Assembly: GCF_003581585.1 (NCBI RefSeq)
Contig: NZ_QXIR01000040.1
Coordinates: 1-44,185 of the forward strand
Reading direction: 5' to 3'
DNA from: Bacillus salacetis
GTDB taxonomy: Bacteria > Bacillota > Bacilli > Bacillales > Bacillaceae_B
Length of the DNA: 44,185 nt
Both the position numbers and the translations under genes were made by a program. Of the stretch, positions 1-7,451 are shown one piece after another. Each line of letters opens with the position of its first letter. Position 1 is the first letter of the stretch. The notes beneath the pieces are model-generated. The model ran no database searches, was not told where the DNA came from, and saw only the letters and a list, made by a program, of their open reading frames with translations.

Positions 1-105
1 CCAGCCCCTCGGGGTCATAAGCCAATCCGCCAAGAAGGGAAAGAACACCCTTCCCGCCGGCTCGTCTTATGCCTGTCGGGTCTGATCAGGCCGCTTCCGC
101 CTTAG
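1..105. repeat. Fragment of a palindromic intergenic repeat, cut by the window edge
   Basis: This GC-richer stretch has nested inverted repeats: GAAGGG at 34-39 pairs with CCCTTC at 48-53, and CATAAG at 16-21 pairs with CTTATG at 66-71. The base composition changes sharply after about 105. It resembles a dispersed non-coding palindromic repeat that I recall from Bacillus-type genomes, but I could not check this. No ORF or SD is visible. The left end lies outside the window. Confidence 0.5.
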
Positions 106-141
106 TTCTCAAAATTGAAGAAATTACCTGAACAGGCTTAC

Positions 142-166
142 GTTTTTTAATAGGTTAAATGGGTAT
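142..166 (+). promoter_or_regulatory. Candidate SigB-type promoter for the DUF2188 gene
   Basis: A -10 of GGGTAT (161-166) matches the SigB consensus exactly. A -35-like GTTTTT (142-147; consensus GTTTAA) lies 13 nt upstream. The expected start point is about 45 nt before the ATG at 220. This fits general-stress control of a small hydrophilic protein. The call rests on motif match only. Confidence 0.5.
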
Positions 167-219
167 TTAATTATTAGAGAACAGCAGTATCAATAACAAA
201 TCTGGAGGGTTTTTTAATC

Positions 220-489
220 ATGGCAAACAATAATAATGATTCCAACAACCGCAGCGAGTATTTCGAAGATCGCGCAGGCACTGATGAAGCACGCTATCAT
301 GTCGTACCACATGATGAAGAAGGCTGGGCGGTGAAAGAAGAAGGGAAAGATGATCCGGTCTACACAGCCGGCTCCAAATCTGATGCAGTTGAAGAAGCGA
401 AACAGAGAGCTAAAGATTCAGGAACCATGGCTTATATTCATAGTGAACATGGACAAATTGAAGAACAGGACAATTACACAGACGAATAA
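220..489 (+). CDS. DUF2188 family small hydrophilic protein, probable general stress protein
   Basis: The 89-aa acidic, hydrophilic protein has an Asn/Asp-rich head. It is followed by the DUF2188 pattern: YHVVPH...GWAVKEEG (about residues 26-42), a SKSDAVEEAKQRAK helix (52-65) and a closing IHSEHGQIEE strand (73-82). DUF2188 proteins are small and of unknown function, and several in Bacillus are stress-induced. There is no signal peptide or membrane segment. The start ATG follows a good SD (TGGAGG). The gene stands alone, with a SigB-like promoter upstream and a strong terminator downstream. Function is not known; stress induction is inferred from the promoter. Confidence 0.85.
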   Translation: MANNNNDSNNRSEYFEDRAGTDEARYHVVPHDEEGWAVKEEGKDDPVYTAGSKSDAVEEAKQRAKDSGTMAYIHSEHGQIEEQDNYTDE

Positions 490-502
490 GATATTACAGA
501 GA

Positions 503-535
503 GGGACGGAATCGCTGATGATTCCGTCCCTTTCT
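503..535 (+). terminator. Rho-independent terminator of the DUF2188 gene
   Basis: A 10-bp perfect stem (GGGACGGAAT/ATTCCGTCCC) with an 8-nt loop is followed by TTTCT. Confidence 0.8.
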
Positions 536-633
536 AATTGTACAGTCGCTTTTCCTTTGTGAATCTTAAAGATTCACTTTGAGGAGATGGAAGGAGTAAA
601 ATATATTTAAATGAAAAAAATTAAAAATATCCC

Positions 634-664
634 TTTACCTTCACGCGGCGTCAATGTGTAATGT
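634..664 (+). promoter_or_regulatory. MerR-type promoter/operator with 19-bp spacer
   Basis: A -35-like TTTACC (634-639) and a -10-like TAATGT (659-664) are separated by 19 bp, the overlong spacing typical of promoters activated by MerR-family proteins through DNA untwisting. The spacer carries the dyad TTcACGCgGCGTcAA (640-654). It lies just upstream of a merR-family gene, so autoregulation is likely. Inferred from sequence pattern. Confidence 0.6.
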
Positions 665-687
665 TAAAGGTGTCAGGAGGTGACATC

Positions 688-1452
688 ATGGAATACACGG
701 TTAAGAAGCTTGGCGGACTCGCTGGGGTCAGCACACGTACATTACGATATTATGATGAGATTGAACTTCTTAAGCCGGCAAGAATAAATTCATCAGGATA
801 TCGAATATACGGGGAACAAGAGGTCGACCGCCTGCAGCAGATTCTCTTTTACAAAGAAATGGGAGTCGAACTGGAACAAATAAAGGGAATCCTTGACGAT
901 CCTGCCTTTGACATAGCAAGCGCTCTTGATGACCACAGGAAAAAACTGGTGGCTAAGCGTGAGCAGCTGGAAAGATTGATAGACAATGTTGAAAAAACAA
1001 TCGCTGTGAAGAAAGGGAGATTGACTATGACAGATAAAGAAAAGTTTGACGGCTTCAAAAAGAAGCTGATTAAAGAAAATGAGGACCGATACGGAAAAGA
1101 AATCAGGGAAAAGTATGGTGAGGTAACTGTAAATCAGTCAAATGCCAAGCTGGAAAAAATGTCGCAAGAAGATTTCGAACAAGCGAACAAGCTTGCAGAG
1201 GAAATCCATTCAGTGCTTGCTGAAGCTATGAAAACTGGTGATCCAGCTAGTGCATCCGCTCAGAGAGCAGCACAGCTGCACAAGGAATGGCTGATGTATT
1301 ATTGGTCTCAATATAGTAAATCCGGCCATGCAGGCCTGGGTGATATGTATGTCTCTGACGCTAGGTTTAAGGCTTACTATGACAAGGAACAAGAGGGAGC
1401 CGCTGAATTTCTGAGGGATGCAATATATGTTTTTACCGGAAAAACGCAATAA
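688..1452 (+). CDS. MerR family transcriptional activator with TipAS antibiotic-recognition domain
   Basis: The 254-aa protein has an N-terminal MerR winged helix (VKKLGGLAGVSTRTLRYYDE, with SSGYRIY in the wing) over about residues 1-70. A dimerisation coiled coil spans about 75-115. The C-terminal part (about 130-254) matches the TipAS domain found in TipA and B. subtilis Mta, which binds thiopeptide-like or other amphipathic ligands. Such regulators respond to drugs by activating their own gene and efflux or drug-binding genes. I chose the ATG at 688 because it has a strong AGGAGGTGA SD; the in-frame ATG at 661 overlaps the promoter. A MerR-type promoter precedes it and a terminator follows. 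No efflux gene is adjacent, so the target is not evident. Confidence 0.88.
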   Translation: MEYTVKKLGGLAGVSTRTLRYYDEIELLKPARINSSGYRIYGEQEVDRLQQILFYKEMGVELEQIKGILDDPAFDIASALDDHRKKLVAKREQLERLIDNVEKTIAVKKGRLTMTDKEKFDGFKKKLIKENEDRYGKEIREKYGEVTVNQSNAKLEKMSQEDFEQANKLAEEIHSVLAEAMKTGDPASASAQRAAQLHKEWLMYYWSQYSKSGHAGLGDMYVSDARFKAYYDKEQEGAAEFLRDAIYVFTGKTQ

Positions 1453-1553
1453 ACCCCGGCATGCTTCTGTCTGAAAGAGGACATTCAGAACTAAATCCTT
1501 CTCTCTAAAAACCGTATCATTTTAGCTGCCAATAGTAAACAATTGAAAAAACC

Positions 1554-1604
1554 GAACTTTTTAGAGGCTCTTTTTTAGAGCTTTAGAAAAAGTTCGTTTT
1601 TTTC
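1554..1604 (+). terminator. Terminator of the merR-type gene
   Basis: The inverted repeat GAACTTTTT/AAAAAGTTC encloses a smaller inner hairpin and is followed by a T-run (1597-1603). Confidence 0.65.
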
Positions 1605-1622
1605 TTTATGCCCTGTTCAAAA

Positions 1623-1815
1623 GGCTGTTTTCGCATATATTGTTGCTTTCGGAAAAATCCCAGGTGCTGGATTTTCCCCCCTATATTCAAAGGTTTTACT
1701 CTCGAACATGAACGAGCAGCTCTTTTCTTCCCTGCTCACCGGGGCTTTTACGACGATTTACCAGTACTATATTTGAAATTTATAGTGAATAGCAACAGAG
1801 TTTACGAAAAGAGCC
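1623..1815 (-). mobile_element. MITE-like element, copy 1 (193 bp)
   Basis: This element is bounded by imperfect 25-bp terminal inverted repeats (GGCTGTTTTCG...TTGTTGCT at the left; the complement of GGCTCTTTTCG...TGTTGCT at the right). It is flanked by the 8-bp near-duplication GTTCAAAA (1615-1622) / TTTCAAAA (1816-1823). It is in reverse orientation to the other three copies in the window (5029, 16342, 21826). ORFs inside it are not conserved between copies, so it is non-coding and must be moved in trans by a transposase encoded elsewhere. Confidence 0.88.
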
Positions 1816-1992
1816 TTTCAAAAAGATTATCGCTAAAGATCCTTAGTCGACTACAATTCTTTTATCCGGCCACCTTTTTTGATCAATTAACATAAATAGA
1901 GAAGGAGGTCTATTTCAGAAAATTCCACCTATTAATACAGCATGAATTCTAGTACTATAGAATTAGGACATTAAGGAAAGGAGGCAGCAGTG

Positions 1993-4053
1993 ATGAAAAC
2001 CGAAACTGAATCGGTTATAGTTCAACATATTAGTGAGAGCAGTATGAAAGCGGTGTTGAGCTGGTTTGAAAAAAATAAAGGTTCTTTATATAAACTGGGA
2101 TGGTTATACCTTAAGGAGACTTCCGCCATTCAAGAGGCTTTTTACCAAACCATTCTGAAAGTTCATGAGGATGCCAGGTACATAAGAGAGACTGAAGAGT
2201 TTGATTCATGGGTCACTGAGAAATTTATTAATGAGTGCCGCTCAAGGACATCTGACACAACAATCCAGTTTGCAGATATCGGGGACGAGGTGCTGAACAG
2301 TCTAGATAAATTGCCTTCAGCCGAGAAAGAAGCGATTTCCCTTATATACATAAAGCCGATGCCTGTTGAAGAGGCAGCTAAGGTGCTTAAGTTATCAGTT
2401 CATGAATTGAATTCACGCTTGTCCCGAGGGATTGGCACATTAAGCAAAGAGCTAAATGAAGATGTTGTGTTAGAAGGTTGTGCTGAATATAAGGATAGAT
2501 TCATTGAATACTTGGGAAAGATGCTTAATAGAAGAGAAAAGATAGATTTAGAGATACATATTTATCATTGTCAGGCATGCCGGAAAAATCTATCCATTTT
2601 CCAGGAGATTATTTTCTCTTTGGAGAGAAGCATGGATGAATTGATGATTCCTCCTGAGTTTATGGTGAAAGTCAACGAGAAGGTAGCAGCCCACGAAAGA
2701 ATGAAGAGGGAAAAAAGTAAAAAGAGGAGCAGGATGGGCTTGACGGCTGCCGGGTTGCTGACTTTCATGATTTGCACAGGTTTTGTCACTGGCGGATTTA
2801 CAAGCATCTATTACTCCTGGATGGGGTGGACCCAGCAGGAGGATCAAGAAATCCTTTCTTACTATAAGGAAGGCATAAGTGAACCGCTGAATCTTGAGCA
2901 GGAAAGCAATGGAGTGAAAGTGAAAATCAAAACCGCCGTAGCCGATGATATACAGACACTCATCTACTATGAAGTAGAAAGTATGAATGATGAAAATCAA
3001 TATTTCATCAACATGCCGGATGGGGCACGTATAGAGAATGAGTATGAACTACTGGACCAGCAGGCAGATCAATTATTTTATAATCCTTATGAACAAGGAC
3101 TGTCCAATGATGAAAATGGAAAAGTTTTCAAAGGAAAGATCAGCCTGGCACCAATCACAAAAGACAGCGGAACAATTGAATTAAGTTTAATGAGGCTACA
3201 GGAAGCAATAAATGACCAGGAAAACCAGACAAACTTTAAATATTACCAGCAGGAATTTGTTGAAGGAAAATGGGACTTCGATATTCCAGTTACAAAGCAT
3301 GAATCCACTGTGTATGAAATCAATAAGGAAACAGAAATCGAAGGAGTGCCATTCAGGATTGATAAATTGAAGCTTGCCCCTTCTGCGACTATATTGGAAT
3401 ACAGCTTTAAACAAACACAGGAAGAGCAAATGATAGAACATGTCACGCTGAAAGCGTTGGCGACAAAGGATAAGAGTGTTAAGGCGGATTTATTCGGAGG
3501 AGGGAGATTTGTGAATTCTTCCGGCGAATGGCTCTCGCTTCAATCAAAATTTGATTCTCTTTACTTTGACCGGCCAGAAGAAGTCGACCTTTCTTTTGAT
3601 TCGTTGAATGTTTTTGTAGAAGATAAGAAGTCGATTGAAATCAAAGGGGCGGACCATTTCCCCCAGACATTTGAATATCAGGGGAATGAACTCTCAATCG
3701 ATAATATCGTAATGGGAAACCCGACCAGATTGTACATCAAGGATGAGTATACTGCAAACCGCAAGTATGAAAGCATTCAGTTCAATGTGGTATCAAATGA
3801 GGGGCTTCAGTCATTTGGAATAGGCATTGGTGGAGAAGGCATCCTGGTCGATAAAGAAGGAAATACTTTTAAACCTGAAGAATATCCATTTACATATGAT
3901 GAGGTGGAACAACCCCGCTATTTCAATATAAGTCATGAGGTGGAACTTCATCACGATAATTCCGATGAACCGCTGACCCCCAAAACTTTATTGATTGAGG
4001 GATACAGAACAACAAAGTACATTGAAGACAGTTTAAAGATCCCATTGGATTAG
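1993..4053 (+). CDS. Single-chain ECF sigma-like / membrane anti-sigma fusion (zf-HC2, DUF4179/DUF5643-like)
   Basis: The 686-aa protein joins modules that usually belong to two genes. Residues of about 20-85 resemble a divergent sigma region 2, and about 102-155 resemble sigma region 4 (LDKLPSAEKEAISLIYIKPM...EEAAKVLKLSV...). Next comes a zinc-binding ZAS-like motif, H-x3-C-x2-C (HIYHCQAC, about 189-196), as in anti-sigma factors. A basic stretch (KREKSKKRSR) leads to one membrane segment (about 248-270). A roughly 410-residue extracellular part resembles the DUF4179/DUF5643 ectodomains of Bacillus anti-sigma proteins. The start is ATG 1993 (or GTG 1990) after AAAGGAGG. Inference: it may be a membrane-tethered sigma factor released by a signal, or an anti-sigma with a vestigial sigma domain. 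Region 2 is weak, so polymerase binding is unproven. Confidence 0.78.
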   Translation: MKTETESVIVQHISESSMKAVLSWFEKNKGSLYKLGWLYLKETSAIQEAFYQTILKVHEDARYIRETEEFDSWVTEKFINECRSRTSDTTIQFADIGDEVLNSLDKLPSAEKEAISLIYIKPMPVEEAAKVLKLSVHELNSRLSRGIGTLSKELNEDVVLEGCAEYKDRFIEYLGKMLNRREKIDLEIHIYHCQACRKNLSIFQEIIFSLERSMDELMIPPEFMVKVNEKVAAHERMKREKSKKRSRMGLTAAGLLTFMICTGFVTGGFTSIYYSWMGWTQQEDQEILSYYKEGISEPLNLEQESNGVKVKIKTAVADDIQTLIYYEVESMNDENQYFINMPDGARIENEYELLDQQADQLFYNPYEQGLSNDENGKVFKGKISLAPITKDSGTIELSLMRLQEAINDQENQTNFKYYQQEFVEGKWDFDIPVTKHESTVYEINKETEIEGVPFRIDKLKLAPSATILEYSFKQTQEEQMIEHVTLKALATKDKSVKADLFGGGRFVNSSGEWLSLQSKFDSLYFDRPEEVDLSFDSLNVFVEDKKSIEIKGADHFPQTFEYQGNELSIDNIVMGNPTRLYIKDEYTANRKYESIQFNVVSNEGLQSFGIGIGGEGILVDKEGNTFKPEEYPFTYDEVEQPRYFNISHEVELHHDNSDEPLTPKTLLIEGYRTTKYIEDSLKIPLD

Positions 4054-4097
4054 TGGGACAGGTCTTTAAGGGGGATTCTTTTTTTGGAGGTATATCA

Positions 4098-4979
4098 ATG
4101 AGATCAGAAGAGGAAATGATGGAGGTAATTCTTGAAGCAGCCAAAGGTAATGATCTTGTTCGCGCTGTGTATATGAATGGATCAAGAACCAATCCGAATG
4201 TGCGAAAAGATATCTTTCAGGATTACGACATCGTTTATGTAGTGACAGAAACTGCTCCTTTCATCATGGATAAAAAATGGCTTGAATCATTCGGGGAAAT
4301 GCTTATGATGCAAGAGCCGGATCAAAATGATCATATGTCAGGAGAAGATAAAGATTTTACAATGTCATACGGTTATCAGATGCTATTTAAGGATGGCAAT
4401 CGGATCGACCTGCAAATTCAATCAATCGAATGTGCGTCAGAAAGGTTTCTAAGCGACAAGCTCACTATTCCGCTTATGGATAAGGATGGGATTCTTCCTT
4501 CTATAGAAAGTCCGACTGACCGACAATATCATGTGAAGACTCCAACAGAAGGGCAATATTTCAGCTGCTGCAATAATTTTTGGTGGTGCCAGCAGAATAC
4601 CGCAAAAGGCATATGGCGGAACGAACTGCCATATGCCCGGTTTATGTTTGAATGTGTGATAAGACAAGAACTTGATGAAATGGTTTCATGGTGGATTGGC
4701 ATAAGAACAGATTTTCAGGTTTCAGCTGGCAAACTGGGTAAGTACTTCAAGGATCACCTGCCGGAATCCTATTGGAATATGTATATATCAACCTGCTCAG
4801 ATGGGAATTATCAAAATATGTGGGATGCTTTATTTACAGCAGGCAATCTGTTCCGTATGCTGGCGAGGGAAGTAGCGGAGTCCCTTTCATATAGATATCC
4901 AGAAGAGGATGACCGAAATATGTCCGCTTACTTAAATCGGGTTCGGACGCTGCCTGCAAATGCCGAAGTCATTTTTTGA
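4098..4979 (+). CDS. Aminoglycoside 6-adenylyltransferase-like protein (AadK/ANT(6) family)
   Basis: The 293-aa protein is close to the length of B. subtilis AadK (284 aa). The nucleotidyltransferase signature is visible near the N-terminus as MNGSRTNPNV and then QDYDIVYVV, giving the G-S and D-x-D residues for ATP and Mg binding. Mid-protein features shared with the family are FKDGNRIDLQI and a Trp/Cys-rich FWWCQQNTAKGIWR segment. Family members adenylylate streptomycin. Whether this one gives resistance is unknown, since many chromosomal Bacillus copies are intrinsic. I chose ATG 4098 because TTTGGAGG lies 8-9 nt upstream. It follows the sigma/anti-sigma fusion by only 44 nt and may be co-transcribed. 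Confidence 0.86.
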   Translation: MRSEEEMMEVILEAAKGNDLVRAVYMNGSRTNPNVRKDIFQDYDIVYVVTETAPFIMDKKWLESFGEMLMMQEPDQNDHMSGEDKDFTMSYGYQMLFKDGNRIDLQIQSIECASERFLSDKLTIPLMDKDGILPSIESPTDRQYHVKTPTEGQYFSCCNNFWWCQQNTAKGIWRNELPYARFMFECVIRQELDEMVSWWIGIRTDFQVSAGKLGKYFKDHLPESYWNMYISTCSDGNYQNMWDALFTAGNLFRMLAREVAESLSYRYPEEDDRNMSAYLNRVRTLPANAEVIF

Positions 4980-5028
4980 GAAAGCTTTCTAAAGGGGATA
5001 TTCGTAAACTTTTCTGCTTTTAATAATA

Positions 5029-5220
5029 GGCTCTTTTCGTAAACTTTGTTGCTATTCATTATTAATTTCAACTAATATCCTGGTGTATCGTCGTAAACAC
5101 CCCGGTGTGAAGGAAAGAAAAGAGCTGCTCGTTCTTTTTCAAGAGTAAAATCTTTATATACAGGGGAAAAATCCGGTACCTGGGATTTTTCCAAAAGCAA
5201 CAATATATGCGAAAACAGCC
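5029..5220 (+). mobile_element. MITE-like element, copy 2 (192 bp)
   Basis: It starts GGCTCTTTTCGTAAAC and ends GCGAAAACAGCC, with imperfect 25-bp terminal inverted repeats. The flanking target duplication is TAATAATA (5021-5028) / TAATAATT (5221-5228). The right end lies only 30 nt before the Nudix start codon, so the insertion separates that gene from whatever promoter used to lie upstream. It is close in sequence to copy 4 at 21826. Confidence 0.9.
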
Positions 5221-5250
5221 TAATAATTATATGGAGTATGGGGGGATGAT

Positions 5251-5661
5251 ATGATGACACCGCCGAAGCATATCGTTTCAGCAGCTGCTGTGGTTGTGAA
5301 TGATAGAAATGAAGTTTTATTAATTAAAGGTCCCGGACGGGGTTGGGAAATGCCTGGCGGCCAAGTCGAAGAAGGCGAGTCATTAAAGGAAGCTGCCATC
5401 CGTGAAACAAAAGAGGAGTGCGGCCTGGATATTGAAGTGACTAGGTTTTGCGGGATATTCCCGAACGTCAGCGCCTCGATATGCAACACACTATTTCTTG
5501 GTAAACCGGTAGGGGGGGAATTGACTGTTACCCCCGAAGCTTTGGAAACGGGTTTTTTTCCTATTGAGCAGGCAATGGAAATGGTGACCTTTCTCAATTT
5601 CAGGGAGAGAATACAATTTTCCCTGGACGAAAATATGCAGCCTTTTTACGTGGAATTTTAG
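5251..5661 (+). CDS. Nudix hydrolase
   Basis: The 136-aa protein has a complete Nudix box, G-x5-E-x7-REx2EExG, seen as GQVEEGE...RETKEECGL (about residues 38-60). The box binds Mg2+ and cleaves nucleoside diphosphates linked to another group; the substrate cannot be deduced. The N-terminal IVSAAAVVVNDRNEVLLIKG strand is typical. Start: two adjacent ATGs (5251, 5254) follow a G-rich SD (GGGGGGA), and either is possible. MITE copy 2 ends 30 nt upstream, and no separate promoter is visible in the remaining gap. Confidence 0.88.
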   Translation: MMTPPKHIVSAAAVVVNDRNEVLLIKGPGRGWEMPGGQVEEGESLKEAAIRETKEECGLDIEVTRFCGIFPNVSASICNTLFLGKPVGGELTVTPEALETGFFPIEQAMEMVTFLNFRERIQFSLDENMQPFYVEF

Positions 5662-5866
5662 AAAGCCCCCTGAATGGTTACGTACAAAGAAAGAGGCACA
5701 TTCCTGGAAGGTTTTGTAGCTGGCTTGGGATGTTTTCACAGCTTTGGAGCTGAGGCAATGTGTACAGGTCAGGGAGGTGTCTGATCGGTGAGATCGGAGG
5801 TTTTATCGAAGACCTTTTAGCAGTGGGAAGAAGTATAAAAGAAGCCAATGGAGAGTGAGAAAAGAA

Positions 5867-6415
5867 ATGACCTTTCCAGTTATTGAAACAAGCAGATTGA
5901 TTCTAAGAAAACCCACACAGGAAGATGCAGAAGATATGCTTGTTTATCTTGCTGATGAAGAAGTCGTAAAGCATATGGGCTTGGCCCCATTCAACGGGGT
6001 TGAAGATGCTCTATCTGAAATCCAATGGTACGATTCCATCAGAAGGGAAGGCAGCGGAATAAGATGGGGAATCATCCTCAAAGAAAGCGGGAGAATGATC
6101 GGAAGCTGCGGTTTTCATAATATGGATACGGCCCATTTCAGGGCAGAAGTTGGATATGAATTAAGCAGAGATTGCTGGGGTAAAGGGATAGCCAGCGAGG
6201 CATTGGGGGCAGTTTTGAGATTTGGCTTCGAATATTATCGGCTCGAGAGGATCCAGGCCCTTATTGAACCTGAGAATGCACCATCACAAAAACTTATAGC
6301 AGCAAAAGGATTCATTAGGGAAGGACTGCTTAGGCATTATGAATATACAAATGGCAAGTTTGATGACCTTTATATGTATTCATTATTAAAGAATGACATG
6401 AACTTCCTTGATTAG
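5867..6415 (+). CDS. GNAT N-acetyltransferase, RimJ/RimL-like
   Basis: The 182-aa protein has the RimJ/RimL (Acetyltransf_3) layout. It begins with VIETSRLILRKPTQEDAEDM, then GIILKESGRMIGSCGFHN and AEVGYELSRDCWGKGIASEA, where the W-G-K-G-I-A element is the acetyl-CoA loop. LIEPENAPSQKLIAAKGF is the usual motif B. The family acetylates N-termini of proteins or small amines; the substrate is unknown. Start: ATG 5867 gives the usual family N-terminus, though its SD (GGAGAG) is about 12 nt away; GTG 5855 is the alternative. Confidence 0.85.
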   Translation: MTFPVIETSRLILRKPTQEDAEDMLVYLADEEVVKHMGLAPFNGVEDALSEIQWYDSIRREGSGIRWGIILKESGRMIGSCGFHNMDTAHFRAEVGYELSRDCWGKGIASEALGAVLRFGFEYYRLERIQALIEPENAPSQKLIAAKGFIREGLLRHYEYTNGKFDDLYMYSLLKNDMNFLD

Positions 6416-6477
6416 CAAACCCTCCAGGTTTTATCAATTTTTACTGGGGTAGAACAAAGGGACGGAGGAGGGTTTGA

Positions 6478-7131
6478 ATGGATACTATCCTTTTTGGTTT
6501 TTTTTTGGCGGCTTATGTCGGACTTTTTCTATATATTACTGCCGCTTATAAAAAGTTCAAGGTCAACAGCTCTGCCATTCTGATTCCGGTGGTGCTTGGG
6601 CTTGTTTATGACAATACCATCATATCAACGGGGAAGTTCATTGGAGAAGGGACACTGTTAGAGAATTTAAACTTGGTACGATATTGGCTGCATGCATTCT
6701 TTACGCCTTTGCTCGTCCTATTTGCATGGAAGACATTAGAGCAGGCCCATATCGGCTGGGCTGATACTAAATGGTTCACCATTTCGGGCATACTTGTCAC
6801 GATAGGGTTAGTCATATTAGAGCTTGTTACAGAAGTGTTTGGCCTGGTTGTCAGTCCTGAATGGGAATACGGCGTTCTTACTTACAGCAGTACTGATGCT
6901 TCTGGGGGTCCGCCAATTATGGTATTGATTGTGTCACTTATACTCTTTATTTCTTCAATCATTATTTGGCGCAAGCAGAAATGGGTTTGGTTCTTCATCG
7001 GTTCAGCCGCAATGATTGCCGGAAGCGCGGTGCCGCTACCGGTTGAAAGCGCTGCGGTCACAAACTTTTTTGAACTAGGACTGCTGATATCCCTCGCAGC
7101 CACCGCTGTATTTCAAGGAAAAAACAAGTGA
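6478..7131 (+). CDS. Seven-helix integral membrane protein of unknown function
   Basis: The 217-aa protein has about seven hydrophobic segments (roughly residues 3-22, 32-47, 64-83, 97-120, 145-164, 170-188, 195-212). There is little hydrophilic sequence apart from the STDASGGPP loop near residue 140. I do not recognise a catalytic motif. ATG 6478 is preceded by a purine-rich SD (GGAGGAGGG). A terminator-like hairpin follows at 7151. It stands alone between a GNAT gene and the rRNA methyltransferase gene. Confidence 0.8.
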   Translation: MDTILFGFFLAAYVGLFLYITAAYKKFKVNSSAILIPVVLGLVYDNTIISTGKFIGEGTLLENLNLVRYWLHAFFTPLLVLFAWKTLEQAHIGWADTKWFTISGILVTIGLVILELVTEVFGLVVSPEWEYGVLTYSSTDASGGPPIMVLIVSLILFISSIIIWRKQKWVWFFIGSAAMIAGSAVPLPVESAAVTNFFELGLLISLAATAVFQGKNK

Positions 7132-7150
7132 TGAGTTAGAAATTCACCTG

Positions 7151-7190
7151 ACAGAGTTGGAGAGCGAATGCTACTCCTGCTCTGTCTTTC
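7151..7190 (+). terminator. Terminator-like hairpin after the membrane protein gene
   Basis: ACAGAG..GGAG pairs with CTCC..CTCTGT and is followed by CTTTCTATTT. Confidence 0.5.
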
Positions 7191-7191
7191 T

Positions 7192-7451
7192 ATTTGCTTG
7201 CATGTTTAATCATGCAAGCCATCCACGGATCATACTTCGCTTTTGCTCAAATACAGCGATCGTTTCAGCTCAGGGTCTCTTTTCAAACCGCTCTTTTGTT
7301 GTTAATTTCTTGATTTCCAAAGGAAAGGATTCCATATTGGCAGTTCGTCCTTTATACTAGATAAGTATGCTTTCTGGCAAGTATGTAATTATACTTCAAA
7401 AATAAAACTTGATATATATCGCTATACCTTTGCATGAAGGAGGAAGTTGAA
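7192..7451. other. Intergenic leader before the rRNA methyltransferase gene; no gene seen
   Basis: About 260 nt, AT-rich, with a small CATGCAAG-type repeat near 7198-7222 and several TATA-like stretches (TTATACTAGATAAG near 7350; GATATATATCG near 7414). A short ORF here has no SD or recognisable content. I see no riboswitch. Confidence 0.4.

Noticed and set aside
610..660. 16-codon leader peptide before the merR-type gene
   Set aside because: The SD is 12 or more nt away and the frame overlaps the promoter dyad; more likely chance.
1608..1895. 95-aa ORF across MITE copy 1, and similar ORFs over copies 2 and 4
   Set aside because: The frames are not shared between copies, have no SD, and extend past the element ends. 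They are chance ORFs.
5674..5784. 36-aa ORF between the Nudix and GNAT genes, possibly extended by reading TGA as Sec
   Set aside because: It has no SD and no recognisable family, and no SECIS-like hairpin was evident.
7157..7360. 67-aa ORF in the leader of the rRNA methyltransferase gene
   Set aside because: It begins inside a terminator hairpin, lacks an SD, and has Cys/Phe-rich random composition.
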